Below, in pieces: positions 23,401-38,600 of a DNA stretch of 64,000 bases; the first letter of the stretch is position 1, and each line of letters begins with the position of its first letter. The stretch spans positions 42,173,099 to 42,237,098 of the forward strand of contig CM067084.1 of NCBI GenBank assembly GCA_034008185.1, in the 5' to 3' direction. A program made the translations under genes and the position numbers. Under the pieces are notes generated by a model. That model saw nothing but the letters and a program-made list of their open reading frames with translations. It searched no databases and was not told the DNA's origin. Origin of the DNA: Gorsachius magnificus. Taxonomy: Eukaryota; Chordata; Aves; Pelecaniformes; Ardeidae.

Positions 23401-26400
23401 CAGCAACCCTATTTTGTAGAACTCTGTGCCATGATGTTCCTCTTGATGCTGTCTCCAGTGCTGTGCATTTGCCTCTGGTGATACTTGAGTAAATCCCCAC
23501 ATAGCGGAGGGACCTGAGCCTGTGGCAAGTAATGCAGTGCAGCGGCAGGCACTACAGAAGGGAAGCAGTGCTGAGGAGCCAAAATCTGTGCTGTTGTTAT
23601 TAGAGGGAGTTACTTTGGATTAGTTTTGCTCTCATCCCATTGCTTGAACATACATTAGCAATAAAAGGGTATTGGGTGTGCTTCTGGAAAGAATATTCTG
23701 ATTTTATATTGTCCAAAAGCAATCCAGTTTGCTTTTTCTCAGCCTGTACCACAAAGTGTACCAAAGCACAGTAAGTGGATACTATTGGGAGAGTCATTTC
23801 AGAAGTAATTTCTGATTTTGGCTACTTCTACATTTAGTTCTAGTTAATGTCTTACAGTTTGGCTCCTGCCAAGTGTTTAGTTTATACAGATAATGAGCTG
23901 AACAACAGGCAATGCCTGTGGTTCAGTCCTCCTCCAAGTGATGTTTTTGTAATTGACTGTTTTGGGGAGTGGATAGCTCCACCCAATGTTTCAGAGGTTT
24001 CCTACTTTATATGACAGTGATGCAGTCTGCATCTTTTATTTAATTAGGAGGGTTTTTCCTAATCACCAAACTGTGGGCTATTCTAGGTTCTGTGCCCTAC
24101 CATTACTTTTCCTCCTGTGGCTGCGCCACTCCCTGTGGCAATAAGGCAGAGTGAGAGCAAGAACAACTCTGGCCTACTCCTAGTGGGTTTCATTCTAGTG
24201 CTGATTTCTGAAAAAATATGTTTCTTTTTTGTTGCACTTCCTTGTATGCTTGAAGAAAGTCTTTCTTACCTTTAGGACTTTACTTGGAATAGAAGCTGAA
24301 AAATGTCAAATCTCAACCAAAAATTTTGTTTCATTCCTTGGCTATTAACCTCCAAAAAAAGTTATTTCCTGAGCCAAAATTCATTCATTGTCATTGCCCT
24401 GAAATCTGATCAGCTGAATCCCGTTTGATTATGGGGCATTGTTTTAAACTTTGGCAAAAAGATGGGAAAGAAATTATCTGCACCTTTTTTTAAACTTAAA
24501 GCCAACAACAAAAAAATCTTACAGGCAAAGATGAGTGCTTTTCTGATTTGATTTTTTTATATGTTTTCAACTGGTCTTCAATGAACACAGACTGTTTTAT
24601 CCATAAATTTGTAAAATAAAATTGCCCTGATTTTTTTTTTTAACCGTGAGTTAAGCAGTTGAAGTGATAGGTTATATGTTTTTAGCTAGGAATTTCCTTC
24701 ATTATAGCATGTGTATACTTTTGTTTTACTTTTTCTATTATTTAAAGTAAAACAGTAAGCTCTGGCTAGGATAATTTTGTATTGTCAAAAAGAAAATGGG
24801 CAAAGTAGTTTCCCATTTCAGTATCCTGCATGAGCTTAGACTAAATGGTAGGGTAAAGAAAAATGACAGTAAATACTAAGTATGGATGCATAGATTAAAT
24901 ATCTATAGGACGCTGAGCCTCTTAGTGAAAGATTTAGTGCACTGTAGTGAAATTACCAAACTAGTCCTAGTCTATACAGGTATGTGCAAAAGAAGATGGT
25001 GAGGGAAATGTTGATGTTATTTCTCATTGTCTTGATATAACAATGGAGAGATATATAAGAAATTATTAGGCTAAAAGGAAAAAAAAAATGCTCTTTATCC
25101 TATGAAGTATAACTACAATGTGGAACTCATTCTTTCAAGATACTATGGATGCTGTATGTGTAATTGGGTGTGTAAAAATTTCATCAGGTGAAGTCATACA
25201 GACCAGATTTATTGACTACTGAGAAAAATTATGTTCCGGATGCAACTACTCAGTCCAAAAATTTCCCCAAATTGTTAGCTAAGGAGGGATTACTGTGGAG
25301 GAATCACTCCATACTCAGCAGTTTCCTTCTGATTCTCTGCTACTGGGCAATGTAAGAAGTGGGACAGTCCACCACTATGCTTTCCTCTGGTCCTGGGTTG
25401 GAGCAGTTTTGCCTTGAGCGAAACCTGGATGGATGTGAACCGGATCTGGTCCCTGGCAGATGGCCACATCCACCTGAGGCATCAAGCCTGGCCTTTCAGC
25501 ACCACGGTCAGGCACCTCTAGGGCTTTCCAGCCAGAAAGGCTTGGAACCACCCAACTATAAAGTCAGTTTTGTAACAGCTGTTTCTACCTAAATTTGTTC
25601 AGGACAGGAGCAACTCAAATTTCCTGAATAGGAACCATTTTTATGATATAGCTGATCTGTCTGCTTGGATAGCACCAGGCTTAATCTTCTGAATTCAGAG
25701 GAGTTGAGATAAAAGGATTACACTCTAGCAACACATTATTGACTAATACCTTTTGTGTTTAGAGAGTTTGAGCATGTAGGTGAATATATTTTTGTCATTA
25801 AATGATTCTGTACTGCTTTTAAGTGCTATTGTATGGATATTAAGGTAATAAGTTCCTAGCTTACAATTCATCTGTATCACCACTGAATCTTCAACAGCAA
25901 TGTTGATGTACATGGTGTTGTACAATAATAGACACAAAATAGATTATTTTCTCAACTCTTTCACAATAAGAATAAAATGCTCTTACAAACTCCAGTTGTG
26001 TCCTAATAGGTCTTTAGAATGTTTTTACTGCTTTCCTTTTTTCCCCACCCTATGAAATTAATGTACAATTGTTAATGGTGAAATTGTATATACATATATA
26101 TTGTATATGTTCTAGTATATACTATAGTGCAGAAGACTTTTCCCTGTGCAGGAGGAAATAAAACATAGTCTGCTTTTGATTTAAATGAAACACAAAGGCC
26201 TCAAGGAGGGACAAAAGTAGCATGTTGATGCCAAAGTCATGCTGCCTTCAAGACATTAATATTGTTTTAATATGTTGAAGGAACGAACTCCTTAGTTCTA
26301 AAAGTAATTCCTACAGAAGATAGAGAAGACACTTAATCAGTGCAGTCTTGCTACTATTTTTCTTTGAGACTCTGCTTAGGAAGACCATTAACTTCCATTG

Positions 26401-29400
26401 TAATTTCACTGGCATCTTTCTTAAATATTTTCCCCAATTGAAAGACATCGATACTGTATAACTTCTTACGTCCCATAATCAATAATGTCATTAGATTATA
26501 GAAACTTACTTACTATAACCCATAATCCTATTACAGTGATTTAATGCGGGGTCTCTTACATCAGGCAAACCAACCATAGAATACATTCTTGATTCTGAAT
26601 TCAAAATATTGTAACAACTGATGGTTAATTTTTATCCTTTAAAGTAATTTAGGAAGGATGTGAAGACTTATAGATGTTAGTCCATGTTATTTAGCAGACT
26701 AATGCAACTGTTATTTTACTGTGTTGTTGATTTCAGATATATTTTTAACTCTGGAAAGAAATGGTCTCGTCTTGCCTTCCAAAAGTATGCTAAATCCATG
26801 TGAAAATCTATCCCAGATTACTATGTTATTTAACCAACTACGTATACAAATACAATATGCTATGAATTTTTTCCAGATATTTTGATGTTGTTTGCTTTGT
26901 TTCAGCTTTCCCTCAACAAATATTTTCAGAAATAGGCCTCATTCACAGGGGTTTTGGACACAACTCCTGTAAAACAGAAATCCATAAAGTTGCCTTTTAC
27001 TGTAATTGTTTCATGTTCCCAGTCATCCCAGGATTATTTTGCTCATGCGTTTCTCTTAGTCATAAATTTGATTATTCTACTACAGTGATTTACTCTGAGA
27101 AAATTAATATAATCTCTTCAAAACTCTCAGCTGTGAGCCGTAACTCTCTGAACTGCTGTTTAACTTTCCAAGCGTTATAAATGCATTTCCCTAGCTGCTC
27201 CATGTGGAAGTCATCTCATAGCAAAGTGTCATTTTCCTAGTGGACCGATGGCATACAGTAACAGTAAGTGCAAATAGTAAATATTTTTAAGACTTGCAGT
27301 ACTACAATCACAGAATGTCACCCCATTTATGAGAAACATTCAAACAGTAACTTTGTATCTTAAACTTAAAATCCTATCCAGAGTGTGTGAGGTGTGACGT
27401 GTCAAACAGGTTCAGAGCTATATAACCTGCTCATATAACCTCATGAATATAAACTGAATAACTTTGTGGAAAGCTTTTTGGACCATAAAATCCAGTTATG
27501 AAGATGTAGAGAGACATCCAAATGCATCAAAGAATATTCCTAATCTTAAAATTTTAATGAATAATACTGCTGTGCTGCATACCTTTAAGTATAAAAGACA
27601 AACAGCAGCCCAAATATATATATATTTTTTGCCATATATACTTCATTAGATGCTTAATGGAATGGTGTTAAAATGCTTCAAATACCAGGTGCTTCATTTG
27701 CAGTTGCTTCAAATATTGTGTTTCTGAGCATTATGCTGCTTGTCTCAATTATTTGATTACAGTATTTACAATTTTTACGTAGTCACTTTTTCATCATACT
27801 GGTGGGGAGTATTCTTTACCTAAGTCTCTGTAAAAATTCTGAATCATGATTTCCAGAGTGATAAAAACTGTGTAAAGGAGGAGACTTCTTAAAAACGGTA
27901 AATACACATACCGACACACACACATGTATTTGCTTTCTGTGTGTAAGGGCCACATGTCTTTCTGCATACCTATGCAGAAAAATTGTATCATTTTCATTTT
28001 CTTGCATGGAGTTTAAGCATCTTTAAATGAATTTAATTTCCATTACTAAGAGAGTTAATATGTAGATGTGAGGACAGAGATGTCAAAGGGTGAATGCTGT
28101 TTATAGTAGGAGGCACTGAATTCTCATCACCTTGTTCTCATCCCTTATGAAGATACACATTTTGAAGATGGTTAAGGTGATAAATCTGTATAGGATTGTA
28201 TTTTGCTGAATATTGCCTCCAAGTGTGAATTGACAAAAAATACTCAGCTCAGCTAGAAAAGCAATGTGTGTGTTCTCTCCCGATCTGAAGAAGAGACTTC
28301 CTGAGGAGTCTCAGAAGAGTGTATGTTCTCTTGGAAGAGGAATTCAAAAAGAGAGAAAAATCTTATTGTTTTTACAAAGTAGAAGAAAAAAGGTATCAGT
28401 TGTCATATGGTTGAAGATTTTAGTTGCTGTATGGAGGCTGTGTTACCAGACCTTACTTTAAGACTGCCTGTGACAGTAAGGACTGTGGCCCAAAAGGTTC
28501 CTTCCAGATGAGTGGTGTTGAGAGTGAGGAGTGGTATACATCTATGTTGATCTGAGGGGTAACCTGTGAGTAGAAATTAAATTTTCCAGTGTTCAAGGAA
28601 GGAAGATTCTGTTCTTTAGCCCCTTGCAAGGTGGGTTTCCTCTTCTCTTGCATATGTAAGCTCTTCTGCTAGGACAGACAGGGAGGCTAGGGGAAGGAAT
28701 AGGAAAAAGCAACACAGTACCATGTCCTCGCTTGCATTTCATAGAAAGTACACCTCTCTGTAGTGCAAATACCTTAGGAGAAACTGCAAAATGAAATTAG
28801 TGTAATGTAACAGCTGTAAAGCTGTATCATATTAGGTACTTAAGGAAAAAAATAAGAAAACAAGTTGTTATACTGATTTCTAATTGTCTTGAATTTTTCA
28901 AGAGTCTGCTGGTCCTAAACCCTGTCATAGGCAGACATATACTAATGACTACAAACCTTGCATTTTTACAGTTTCTTGTTAGGTATCTGTGATATTTAAA
29001 ACTGTATATAAATATGTTCATGCTAAAAAAAAATATTCTCCAATTATTATTTATAATGGTTTGGTTTACACAAGTTTCAAGTGCCTGCTGGTGGGATTAC
29101 TTGAAAGCATTTTAAACTTCCTAATGCATGCTTAGGACTGCAAGAATTGCTTATATTAGCTTTCCTCTATTATTACAACATTATTTCAGTACGTACATTT
29201 GGGTGGGGAGGAGGTGTAAATGCATACACAACACACGTTGCTTTGGAACGTGTTGCCTGTATAAACATGTATTCTTCAGTTTTTCTAATGCTGCAAGTGT
29301 GCATCTATCATAAATTTATTTTTCGATTTCTAAAGCACCACCATGAGGTTCCTTTTTCCATCTGTTACAATGTTTCTGTATTCAGATAAGCTTTTTTATT

Positions 29401-32400
29401 CTACCCATATTTCCTCTGTCAGATGTAATATCTCTTCTAAGAGAAACCTCTGCCTTTTCTGGTGAGCGCTGTGAAGTTGAGATTCTCTCCAGTGAAAAGC
29501 AGACTGACAGCTACAGTAAGTGAGAGGGTCTGGATTGAAGGGGGTTCTACTTTTTGTTAGCTTGTTGTGCAGTGAAAACAAACAGCCAGACTTCATTAAA
29601 AAGATGAAATTCAATACAGGTAAATAGAACTCAATAATCTATGATGCCAACCTTACCATATGCTTTCCAAAGGATGTTATAAAAACTTAATTATCATTGT
29701 AAATGAGGGCGATGTTATGCTACTGGCAAGGGTCATAAATGCCTTTGCCCATTAGCGGTCACTATAATGTTTCTATTTTCTTAGAAATTTGCCATCATTT
29801 GTAATTTTACTGTGGCACGATTCTTGAGAATATTTCATCAATAGATGCACCGCATTTTCACGGTCTTCTGAACACTGGAGGAATTTATTAGTGTTCCCAT
29901 TGTCCCATCTCTACATAGAATACTTGCTGCTGTGATAACTTAAAAAGCATACCAGCTTTTTGTATCAGCAGTGTTCCATTCACTTCACTGATATGCTACC
30001 AGTTTACAACAGCTGAGTTATCATTTACATACCAGTGATGAGGAGAAGCCTTATACAAGGGTGGAGCGCCTTATGTAACAATTATCAGGTGAATGATACA
30101 TGCTGTAATAATTCTAAAAAGAGTAGCAGTACATCTATGACCAAGGATAAAGACTCTGTAAATGAATTTTTGTTTTGGAGCTAATATTTTCCTATTATTA
30201 ATTCCAAATTAGATTAGGCTGGTTCTCCAGTCTAGAACCCACTACTGATTTATTTCTGTACGTTTGCCCTTGGCTACTGAGATTCAGAGAACACCTTCAT
30301 TTACAGGTGTAAGAATTTGCATAAATAAGCACCACAAGACCATTGCCACAGGAGTTTGTGTCAAGGTTGCTTTACTGTAGACAGTGACAGTAATGCTATA
30401 ATATATGTTCTCTGAGCTACTGCCCTGATTTTTATTTTGTTTCTTAGTCATACTTGATTATCCTGAGGATACTGTCTCAACAGCTTTTCTTATAGCTGGC
30501 CAAAACTTTACATCCAAAATTTCTTTGCCTCTTCCTGACTCAGTGACAGCGGTGAGAAATCTGCTGGCTCTTGCTATCAGTAAGCAGCAGTTGGTCCTTT
30601 TGTCTCCCCCGGGAAAAAAACCTCCTGTCTCCTCCTGAAGACCTGTACCTGACTTCTGATATTACGCTGGTCAGAACCTCTTTCATCATTTTGTGACAAA
30701 ATTCAATTTTAAACCAAGTAGGCTGTGTTTTATCTATCTTACTCCTTTTTATTATGTAGCATACTCGCCTTGTCAATGTATAGCATTACATACCCACTTG
30801 AGCTTCTGTATCAACCATGATTGCTATTCCTTGCTGCTTCTAGTGTGCGTAGCATCTGCTTTCATGTCATGTAGTTCTTCTTTCACCACCTAGATGTGCC
30901 TGCTTTATGGCACTAGGGTACAAATTGTATCAGCTGCTTCTCACTGACCTTGATGGCAAATGGCAACTCTAGGCTAAATGAACTTAATTAGTTTGTCAGC
31001 CTTGAACTGCTCCCTTTCAAGTCTCTCTACAATATGGCAGTTGAAGGAAACAGAAGCTATGGGGGGAGACTTAGAAAAAAGAGTGGTGATACTACAGGCT
31101 GTAGCAGGGGACCCTGGAGATAGGTCAATATGAGACAGAAAGGAGAAAGCACTGTTAGATGAAGGACTGATTTGTCAATATCCCTTGCAGATCTAAATTA
31201 ATTTGTCATTAATAACTTCCACAATAAGCGTTTCAACAGTGCTCACAGGTGAAGGTGAGATGTCCTGAAAACTAGTATATTTTGGATTATGGTGTTCTTG
31301 GGAAAAGAAGTATTAAAATGCTTATTATTCACAATTTAGGGGTGTTCAAGGAAATACAGAGATTGACCGTTCAAGTGTAGAACAAAATACTTTTAGTCCT
31401 GCTTCAAAGCCCTGTTTTAGTGAATTGCATACATGTCCATGTTGGAGTCATACTGAAATAAGATTTAAACGTTGTTATTGTTTTACTGTTTCGGGGTATA
31501 AACACAAGTTCCAAATGAACTTTCACTGTGCATACTTGCATCTTGTCAGGATATCTTAATACAGAATGATTCCTGCTCAACTTTTCACTCTCAGACTCCT
31601 GCTTATGTGTATTCTGGAAACATTAGAGCAATCGATAATTTTGCTGCCAATGTACACTGCTTTTCTGGATAGATTGCTCAGCTATGTCACATATTTATTA
31701 AATAATACAGTGGTTATTTCATTTCAAGGTTTTTATGCTGTTGTGTTAGCCACATAAATTGTAGTTCAATACGTATAAGCTCCTGAATAATTAGGTACTG
31801 TAGGAGCTGGGTGAAAATGTGGGTGAGCAGTCGGTGTTGTTCCTTTAAGCATACGCAGCTTGAAAAGCAGATGGAATTGTGTTCTCATGATGTTTAAGGA
31901 CTTTTAGAGCACTGCATATCACCAGCATCTGGAGACCAATTACTGAAGAGGCTCCATAGGGGTCCTGCCTCAGGGTTTTTAGTTGGATGAATAATATATA
32001 AACTCTATAGTTTCCCACAGAGAGCAACTGGAGCAGTATCAGAAGGAAATAAACCTTTTAGGAGTTGAACTGAAAATGAAATAACAGTACAGAATTTAAA
32101 ATGAAGCAGTTTTGCTTTTACATACAGAGTCGAACATGGTATATTAGTTACATGAATTCTGATTTTTTCTTTTTTTCCATTATCATTTCAGAATCTTGCT
32201 TTTCCTAATTTTGGCACACATCTAATTGAAAGCCTTAGGAAGACGCTATAACGCTTATTCAATTACTCCCAGAACTAGCATGCTAAATTTCCTTTTAAAG
32301 AAGGGGTGGAAATTATCTTCAATATGTACATCATTCATTTTATAACACAGGTTGAGCATTATAGTACTCAAACCATAATCTGATTTTATCTCACCTATCA

Positions 32401-34639
32401 CTGTGTCTGGCTCTGGATTTACTCACTGCACTTTTTACAACCAGAAACAGATTGCAAAATGGCATATCCAGTACTATTCAAAACCCTCTCTCAACTCGTG
32501 ATATCCCTTCAAATTTCTAATCATTGTCCTCTGTTTCAGTTTACTTGAAAGCAAAACACATTTGAAAAGGAAATAAAAACACTTGAATGGAGATAGGTGG
32601 ATCTGAGAAGAAATTTATGTCTTTGGCTTAATTATAACAGAAATCCTTCTCTACTGGTTTGTTGCAATACAGATGCAAGTGGAAATTCACGGAGTGGGCA
32701 CTTTAGAGCTGAAGAATAGATGAGCTGGAGAACACTATTGAGACCTGTGCAGAAGAAAACAAACAAAAGTGTAGCTTTTATTTTTTAAAAAAAGAAACAA
32801 AACCCAACCCCAGCAGTGTCACTGGTGCTAGGCTTGTTGTCATTTACAACTTCCTGCCAGATATTTTGGGTAAATCTGGAAGCTCAGTTCTTTGAATTTT
32901 TAATTGTGGTAGTAATCTTCATGAGTCAAGTATTCCTACCAACTGCAGCATAACTGCTCAGCTGAATATGCAGCTGAAGCCTTTGCAGATTTGATCATGA
33001 CGCCAAAATCTCCTAAATGAAATCAAAATTGAAGGGAAAAAGGTAGCACTGAAGCGATGTTCCTGGCTGAAAAGGATCAGAATGTATGTGGAATCTCTAT
33101 ATTGTAATAACATTAATCTGTTTGATACTCAGAGCTTCAGAAAAACAAACACAGCTACCCTCCAAAAAAATGGAAAGTGCTATATTAATAATTAAATAAT
33201 TATTGGCATGCAGTGGAATACTAGACACAACAAAAATCAGCATGTAGTTGTGCCAGATTACATAGCAAACTATATTGAAAGTAAATTATCCTGCTTTTTT
33301 GCATGAGAAACTACCCATGTAGTAAAGGGAAAGAAAAATAGCTACCTGGACTCAGTATCAGGCTAAAATGAACCTGGCTAATATAGCAGAGCTCAGGTTG
33401 CACTTTAATGAGATTAAAACAGTCACTTGGCTTTGACTTGTTCCAAAACCTATATCCTTATCTGAATTGTCTCCAGTTGTTCATGTGCATCGTTGCTGTC
33501 TAGGGCTAGTAGTCTATTTTTGATGATGTTTGAAAAAGTCATTCATCAGATCTCCTTCATTCACTGTTGTGTTTTTTTTTCTTTTCAGCCTCTGTTTTCA
33601 TTCATGAATATTATATCTAGTGTGAGTTAGTGGTATCTAATCATCCTTCGTCTGGTCATAGTCAGCTCATTGTTCGACTGCTTCTTTGTGGAAATAGTAT
33701 CAAGAAGGTTATTGACCTTGAAGCTTAAAAGTGGGTAATGCTAAACTTCTTGCCTCCAAGTTTACTGTGACAGTTTAAAAGGGAAGGAAAAGGTTTGGCT
33801 CGTCACAGTAATAGAAATGTAAAAGGATTCAGAGTGTGCAAAGATAGTCAAAGTAACAAGGGAAATAAATTATGGTAAGTGTTGCGGCAGGTTACTGAAA
33901 ACTGATGAAAAAAAGAGAGAAGGCTTCCAGGTATCACCTGAAAAAAAAATTATTCTTTTTAAAGTCATACTCCCATTACAAATATAGCCTAAGGAGCACA
34001 GGTCAGTCTCCAGGGCTTTTTTCTGTCAGTTCTTCAGCTCTTAGTCCTGAGTGTACAATATTGATTGATACCTGAACTACAGAAACCATTATGAACTGGC
34101 CAGGATGTCTAAGATGATTCAGAAAAAATGAAAGGACCAACAAAGTCATTGCAAAGTCAATTATGATAGCCCTCGCTATGAGGAAAAAAAAATATGTGAG
34201 GAGGGAATTTGGGGTGTGCACATGTGGTGATGCGGTTGGGTTGGGTTGCTTTTTTTTTTTAACTAAGAAAACTGGAGACTTTCAAAATCAAACAAAGCTC
34301 GATATACGTGGAAATAGAATCTCTTGGTAACTTCTAATCCCCTCCCAGAACATGCAGGCAAGCTGAATCTAAATCCCTGAGAACACAGAAGTATGTGGTT
34401 CAGATATACACTGTCTCCATAACATGACTTTTGAGCCTTCAATCTCAAGGGATGCTGCTACAAAGCAATAAAGCAGCTTAGAAGCATTTCTGCTTCTACT
34501 GATGCTATAAAAAATATAGAAACAATGCAAATGGACCCTGTAAGTCGATCACTATCAATTTCTGTGCAGAGCACTGGCTTAAGTCAGGCCAGGAGGAGGG
34601 GAGCTGCTTGTTTTTAGCCACCTGCATGCAGGGACTTAC

Positions 34640-34760
34640 CGTTCCCTCTCAGGGAGGATTGTACCTAAGATGTTTCCTTTCCTTATCTGTTGGTCGGCCT
34701 CAGAGGTTGCAAGATGAAAGCCCTCTGGGCTCAGCACAGTAAGTCCATAAAATGAGAAGT
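34640..34760 (-). other. Candidate internal exon, 121 nt, host gene unknown
   Basis: On the minus strand the sequence TTACTGACTATTTTTACAG gives a branch-point-like TACTGAC and an acceptor, although the branch point would lie unusually close to the AG. The 121-base segment that follows is open in one frame for 39 codons (for example GLTVLSPEGFHLATSEADQ) and ends in GAACG before a consensus GTAAGT donor at 34639-34634. The base composition is more balanced than the surroundings. I do not recognise the peptide. An open frame of this length is not rare by chance, so the case rests on the combination with both splice signals. Confidence 0.25.
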
Positions 34761-35607
34761 CTGTAAAAATAGTCAGTAATAAGACGTGCTTGATCCCTCC
34801 AGGCACAAAGGCACAGCTCATCCTATCACAGTCACTGCTCTCCTAAGCTTCTGGAATGAATCCTTCCGCTCTTTGGTATAAGATAGTTATGTCTCTCGCA
34901 GTAAGGACTGCTGGACTGTATTCAGCTACATGTGGGAATGGAAATGCACACACCGCAGTAAAAGTACAAAGAACAAAGTTATAGCACATTCATTTTGAAT
35001 GCCTTTGTTTCTACTTATGATGGCACTTTTACTATGCCATTACAATTCCTGGGGATGGGAGGCAAAATAATACCTGGTTTAGCATGTCATCTTAGTAGCT
35101 GTTTCTGCTCCATGCCCTCCCATCTATGAGGACTGGCTTAAACTAACTTTACACAGCAGCTGGATATAAAACATGTAAGCTTTGCCTACGCCCAATTTTA
35201 AATCACCTTTTATCCATCTAGCAACTTCATGCACTCATTTTAGTACCAGATATACTTGAGAATCTAATTATCAATTAAACATAATTCTTATCCTAATTTG
35301 TCTAATATGATTCTTCTGTTGTCCCTCAGTTTCTGTGTAATTGAAATTCATTTTGCAGAAAATCATAGCTTATAAACTTTCTTTTGTGTGAAGTTGTATT
35401 TGACTTGACTAATAAAACTGTTAGTTAATTTACAAAAGCAAAACTTTTTCTAGCAGCGGTAGAAAAAGAACAAATGTAATTTGATTTCAGTTGTGGACAT
35501 TATAGCACTGAAAATGAGAAAAAGTACATCTTGATTTGCGGATTGAACAACATCTGTATTGGACCCATTTGGGGAAATTAGGTATCCATACTGGAAGAAT
35601 TCATCTT

Positions 35608-35612
<5 letters not shown>

Positions 35613-35641
<29 letters not shown>
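35613..35641. repeat. Poly-T tract, 29 bases
   Basis: The longest homopolymer in the window, an uninterrupted run of 29 T. It could be the poly-A tail of something inserted on the minus strand, but no retrotransposon or processed gene was recognised to its right. Confidence 0.95.
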
Positions 35642-38600
35642 GGGAGGAAAACACTTTAGTGTGTTCCAGTAAGTTGAGAGATGCTTGCTTTGTGTTCAGG
35701 GTCTCAGCCTCTGGAGAGCTTGCTTTCTCAGTAGCCTGTAGTGATAAGCGGGGCTGTCAAGACTCTGATCTTCATCTCTTTACAGCTTCAGCGCTGGACA
35801 CTTCCTTTGAAAGTTTCATGAAATATTAAAAACTTGTTTTCTCTGGTATTTCTCATCTAATTCAACACATCTGTACACATTTCAAACAGGTCACTTTTTC
35901 AGTCCTTCTCTAAAGTGGTTGGGTCTTTCAGGAGTAATTTTGAGCAATCTCTAATGATAAAAGTTTAAAACCCAAAGGCAGTCTGTAACTACTAATCACA
36001 ATAGATGGCTTTTCTTTTTTCTATTATGCATGCTGGAAGAACTTTTAAGTAAAAATAATTGTGTTTGCATGTATGTTATATGTATATATAAAACAATCAT
36101 GATTTTATATATTTCCATCTTTTTGTAGTGAGTGTAAGGTAGAATTAAGAACCATCTCTGCTTTTTGTAGCATCATCTGCTATGCTGTAGTCTAAATGAA
36201 GGGTTGCTTGAAAAATATGTTCAGCAACTTGCTAATGAAAACTCAATTCTATTCCAAAACATGCTGCACTTGTACATTTTTAAGGTTTGTTTAACCTTAG
36301 ATTTAGCATCTTAAAGAAACAACAAATATTTCATCCGCCATATATAGCATACATATGACTGTACTCCATACTCTTGCAATATTTATAAAATGTAGTATTT
36401 TATTTAAATATCTATTAAATAACCTCATTCCTTTTTTTTTTCCTGCTGATTGCTCTGTCAAGAGATACTTAGTCAAAAACTGTCATCTTTCCACCGAACT
36501 AGCTCCTTTGTCTGATTCATCTCTTGCTACATGAACCTGGCTTTGTGACTGCTTAGTCATTTTCCAGGAGGTGAACTGTGAGCTTCCACGCGATTGCATG
36601 GTTCTTTGATATTTTTGGCATTCTATTAAAGCAGACTGGTCACAAAGAAAAAGAACTTCTCTTTAACCAGAGATAACCTGCAGGCTACTTTGATAAAGAG
36701 AACGAAATTATCTTTTTTACAGTTTACCACAGTGTGGCAGTAGTTGTTTTTGACTCCCATGAGCTGATCCTGGCTTCTGTTGCAAAGCTTAGGCGTTTAT
36801 TGCTCAGCATCCATCTGATACCTTTCAACAAATTCCAACTCTTGTCCTACCATTAGTGGCCAGGTTCCAGGACCATTAACTACAGTATAATTAGAGATAT
36901 AGTGTGATCCTTTAGCAGCCAGAATATTTCCCTCCTTCCCTTTTTCCTAGATATTCAATGTGAAATTTCCTTACTTTATTAAATGGGTAATCAAGCCTGG
37001 GATATCTCTGGCAAGACTTTCCTGGGCACACACCCCTGCATTTCTACTGGAAGGCACTACTTTCAGCTTTGAGTGGCCCCTCTTTATGCTCTTCCTTCAG
37101 GCTCTTTGCTGTTGTTTCCTCTGTTTCACCTTTCTTCTTTCTTGTTGATGGTGGCAACAGTCACGCTATATCTCACTGTACGAGTTGATTCAAAAAGGCA
37201 TCACAGACTTGCAGCTTTCATTTTTTATTTACTTGTTATTCTAGCCTTACACAGGTACGAACTCTAGATGCAGTGTTACTGTGTTGAGGGGTGCCTTTGT
37301 GACTAAATTCTGTTTAGTCCAATATCACAGTCTGGTCTAAGCCTATAGACCAGAAAGAAAACTTAGTATATAAGGCAGCTGTGTGTGTATGCATTGTGAT
37401 TACAACTGTTATTCAACAGGTTAAATCACTGAAGTATTAAGAAGGTTGTGCCAACTTCCTTTCAATAACCTGATTTAGTAGAAACTTACTCATTCATAAA
37501 ACTTGTAAAAGTGCAGTCCCTCTAAGCTTGTGAGAGGCAATAGCACCTGATAACGTGTTCTCCTAGAAAGGGTCAGTCTGGAGGTAGCAGCCTGCTGCTC
37601 ACTGCCTGCAGGTACCTGAACACGTGGGACCGCTCACTGATTTTGTTGCATGGAGCATATGCAAGAGATACTTTTGCTGTTGGATGTTAATAGGAGTTTT
37701 CTTTTATACTCGGAGCAACCAGAGAAAGGCCAACAAGTCTGTTATGTACTTCTAAATAAATAGTTGAGCGTGTTATGAACTGGATTTTTAGAACAAATGC
37801 TGAGAATTAAACAAAAATAATGTATTTCCTTTTGGGTGAAATTTCAGACTCTTGTGTGAATCTGCCTAGCTACAGTCACCCTTATAGAAATTCCTGGTCT
37901 GTTGATGGAAAAGTGAGAGTATCTGAGGTAGACTTGTTCACTGACTTTAAAATATGGAAGCTGAAATTATGGGGGTTTTAATTCCAGCTGTGGTGACTAG
38001 GCACAATGCACCACAATGAAAGGGTGTTGTGTTTTGGTTTGATTTTAATTTGGAGAGCTGGTGCGTGCACTGGGCCTGTTGAATGAGTATGTGCCTGTAT
38101 TACTCGTTGAGAGAGGAAAGTCTATCAAGAGGAGGCAGGGTTTTTTATAGAAAATGCCTTAAGCATCTGAATCCTGGGAGTTCATAGAAGTTGATGTGCA
38201 AAATTCATTAACAGAAAAACTAACTGGTAATCAGCTGGAGGTTTATAATACTTTCTCAAGCTATGTAGTAGCTCAGCCACAAGAGGATGAAAGGACAAGA
38301 CAATTGCTGATGTCTGGGTGGTGTGAAAGATGTCACACCTCGAGCTGTATCAGCAGTGATCAAGGGAAATAATTTCAGCTATGTCAGTTCTATAAGATTT
38401 GCTGACAATTCCAGAAATCCAAGGTTTCCGAAAGGGAATGTAATGGTAAATTAGCTCAATAAACTTCTACAAAGCTTTGAAAAGTTTCATAACTCTTTGT
38501 CAAAGGGGAGGGAGAGAAGTAGGAGTGAATGAGAATGTTATCTGAGCAACCAGCACTGTACAATAGTCAAAGATCTGGTGAATCCTCTTTGTCATCTCTC

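Noticed and set aside
25359..25592. 77-codon plus-strand open frame in a less AT-rich patch
   Set aside because: No recognised family and no convincing splice pair; left unannotated.
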